NCBI GenBank assembly: GCA_021106775.1
Contig: JAIOTL010000382.1
Span: 1 to 5,391, forward strand
Source: Planctomycetota bacterium
GTDB taxonomy: Bacteria > Planctomycetota > UBA8742 > SKZP01 > JAIOTL01
Length of the DNA: 5,391 nt
Direction of reading: 5' to 3'
Below, piece by piece: positions 5,150-5,391 of the stretch. The position numbers were made by a program, and so were the translations under genes. The number at the start of each line of letters is the position of its first letter. Positions within the stretch are counted from its first letter, which is position 1. Under the pieces are notes generated by a model, which did no database searches, had not been told where the DNA came from, and saw only the letters and a list, made by a program, of their open reading frames with translations.

Positions 5150-5267
5150 TTTATCACCTTTGTCCTATTAATTTTTCTCAGTTTTTTTCGACAGGTAAAC
5201 CTGCTTTTACTCACGGCATTGACAATAGGACTCAAATGCTACATGTCCTATTGACAGTATTGTAAAC
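5150..5267 (-). promoter_or_regulatory. rplC-rplD intergenic leader with hairpin and alternative pairing next to the rplD ribosome binding site
   Basis: This 118-base gap holds a 12-position inverted repeat. In the minus-strand RNA the 5' arm is UGUCAAUAGGAC (5256 to 5245), the loop is 13 bases, and the 3' arm is GUCCUAUUGUCA (5231 to 5220). Eleven of twelve positions pair and one is a U-U mismatch. The core AAUAGGAC occurs again at 5169 to 5162, immediately before the rplD Shine-Dalgarno AAAGGUG (5161 to 5155). The 3' arm's GUCCUAUU can therefore pair either with the 5' arm or with this third copy, but not with both. That is the geometry of a translational switch. The loop also contains a minimal start-stop AUG-UAG. 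In Escherichia coli, L4 controls the S10 operon through a leader upstream of rpsJ. Whether L4 or anything else acts here is inference. Confidence 0.5.
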
Positions 5268-5391
5268 TTAATGCAGAGAGTCTGCTTTCTTGAATTCATC
5301 TTGGGAAATCGGAACAAGCGGTCTTTCTTTCTGTTCTTTTCGTGAACCGGTTTTCGCATCACGGATGAAAACAATTGTGCCGTTGCTCCCC
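5268..5391 (-). CDS. rplC: 50S ribosomal protein L3, C-terminal end only (partial at window edge)
   Basis: Only the last 40 codons and the TAA stop are inside the window; the gene continues past the right edge. The visible peptide begins GSNGTIVFIRDAKTG, which matches the conserved C-terminal strand of bacterial L3 (usually PG-x-x-G-x-x-V-x-IR-x-A). L3 is an early-assembling 50S protein that binds 23S rRNA and reaches towards the peptidyl transferase centre. Its position directly upstream of rplD is the canonical S10-operon order and supports the call. Most bacterial L3 proteins end within a few residues of the IRxA motif. Here about 27 more residues follow, charged at first (SRKEQKER) and ending in DSLH, so this L3 has a C-terminal extension. 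Identity is quite secure from motif plus context, although two thirds or more of the protein cannot be seen. Confidence 0.88.
   Translation of the reverse strand, partial: GSNGTIVFIRDAKTGSRKEQKERPLVPISQDEFKKADSLH

Overview
This window is an internal piece of a bacterial S10-type ribosomal protein operon, read entirely on the minus strand. From right to left, which is the direction of transcription, it holds the 3' end of rplC (L3), then complete rplD (L4), rplW (L23), rplB (L2), rpsS (S19), rplV (L22), rpsC (S3), rplP (L16), rpmC (L29) and rpsQ (S17). This is the classical bacterial gene order with no gene missing or inserted. The window stops 84 bases after rpsQ, before any recognisable rplN (L14). 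Nothing on the plus strand looks like a gene.

The organism is a bacterium of moderately low GC content, and the proteins are clearly bacterial. Several sequences are diverged from the common proteobacterial and firmicute patterns. S3 has GSIPLQTL where GRVPLHTL is usual, and L2 has QHPMGGG where DHPHGGG is usual. L22 carries a 114-residue acidic then lysine-rich tail, and L4, L23 and L3 carry smaller extensions or insertions. The S3 N-terminal half reminds me of planctomycete or other PVC-group S3 proteins. That is an impression from memory and I cannot assign a phylum.

The layout is looser than in the textbook operon. Gaps between genes are 118 bases (rplC-rplD), 75 (rplD-rplW), 59 (rplW-rplB), 139 (rplB-rpsS), 73 (rpsS-rplV), 8 (rplV-rpsC), 95 (rpsC-rplP), 28 (rplP-rpmC) and 29 (rpmC-rpsQ). 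All nine complete genes have a recognisable Shine-Dalgarno sequence, and in two cases (rplV, rplB) it corrects the start inward from a longer open frame.

Several gaps can fold in the transcribed strand. The most striking is the rplC-rplD gap. It holds a 12-position inverted repeat whose 3' arm could alternatively pair with a third copy of the motif AATAGGAC, directly beside the rplD ribosome binding site. The rplB-rpsS gap can form a two-part hairpin that takes in the rpsS ribosome binding site. These are candidate translational control elements, seen only as sequence complementarity. The genes together supply large- and small-subunit proteins, several of which (L4, L22, L23, L29) surround the nascent peptide tunnel and its exit. 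I found no mobile element, CRISPR array, RNA gene or novel defence-type system.
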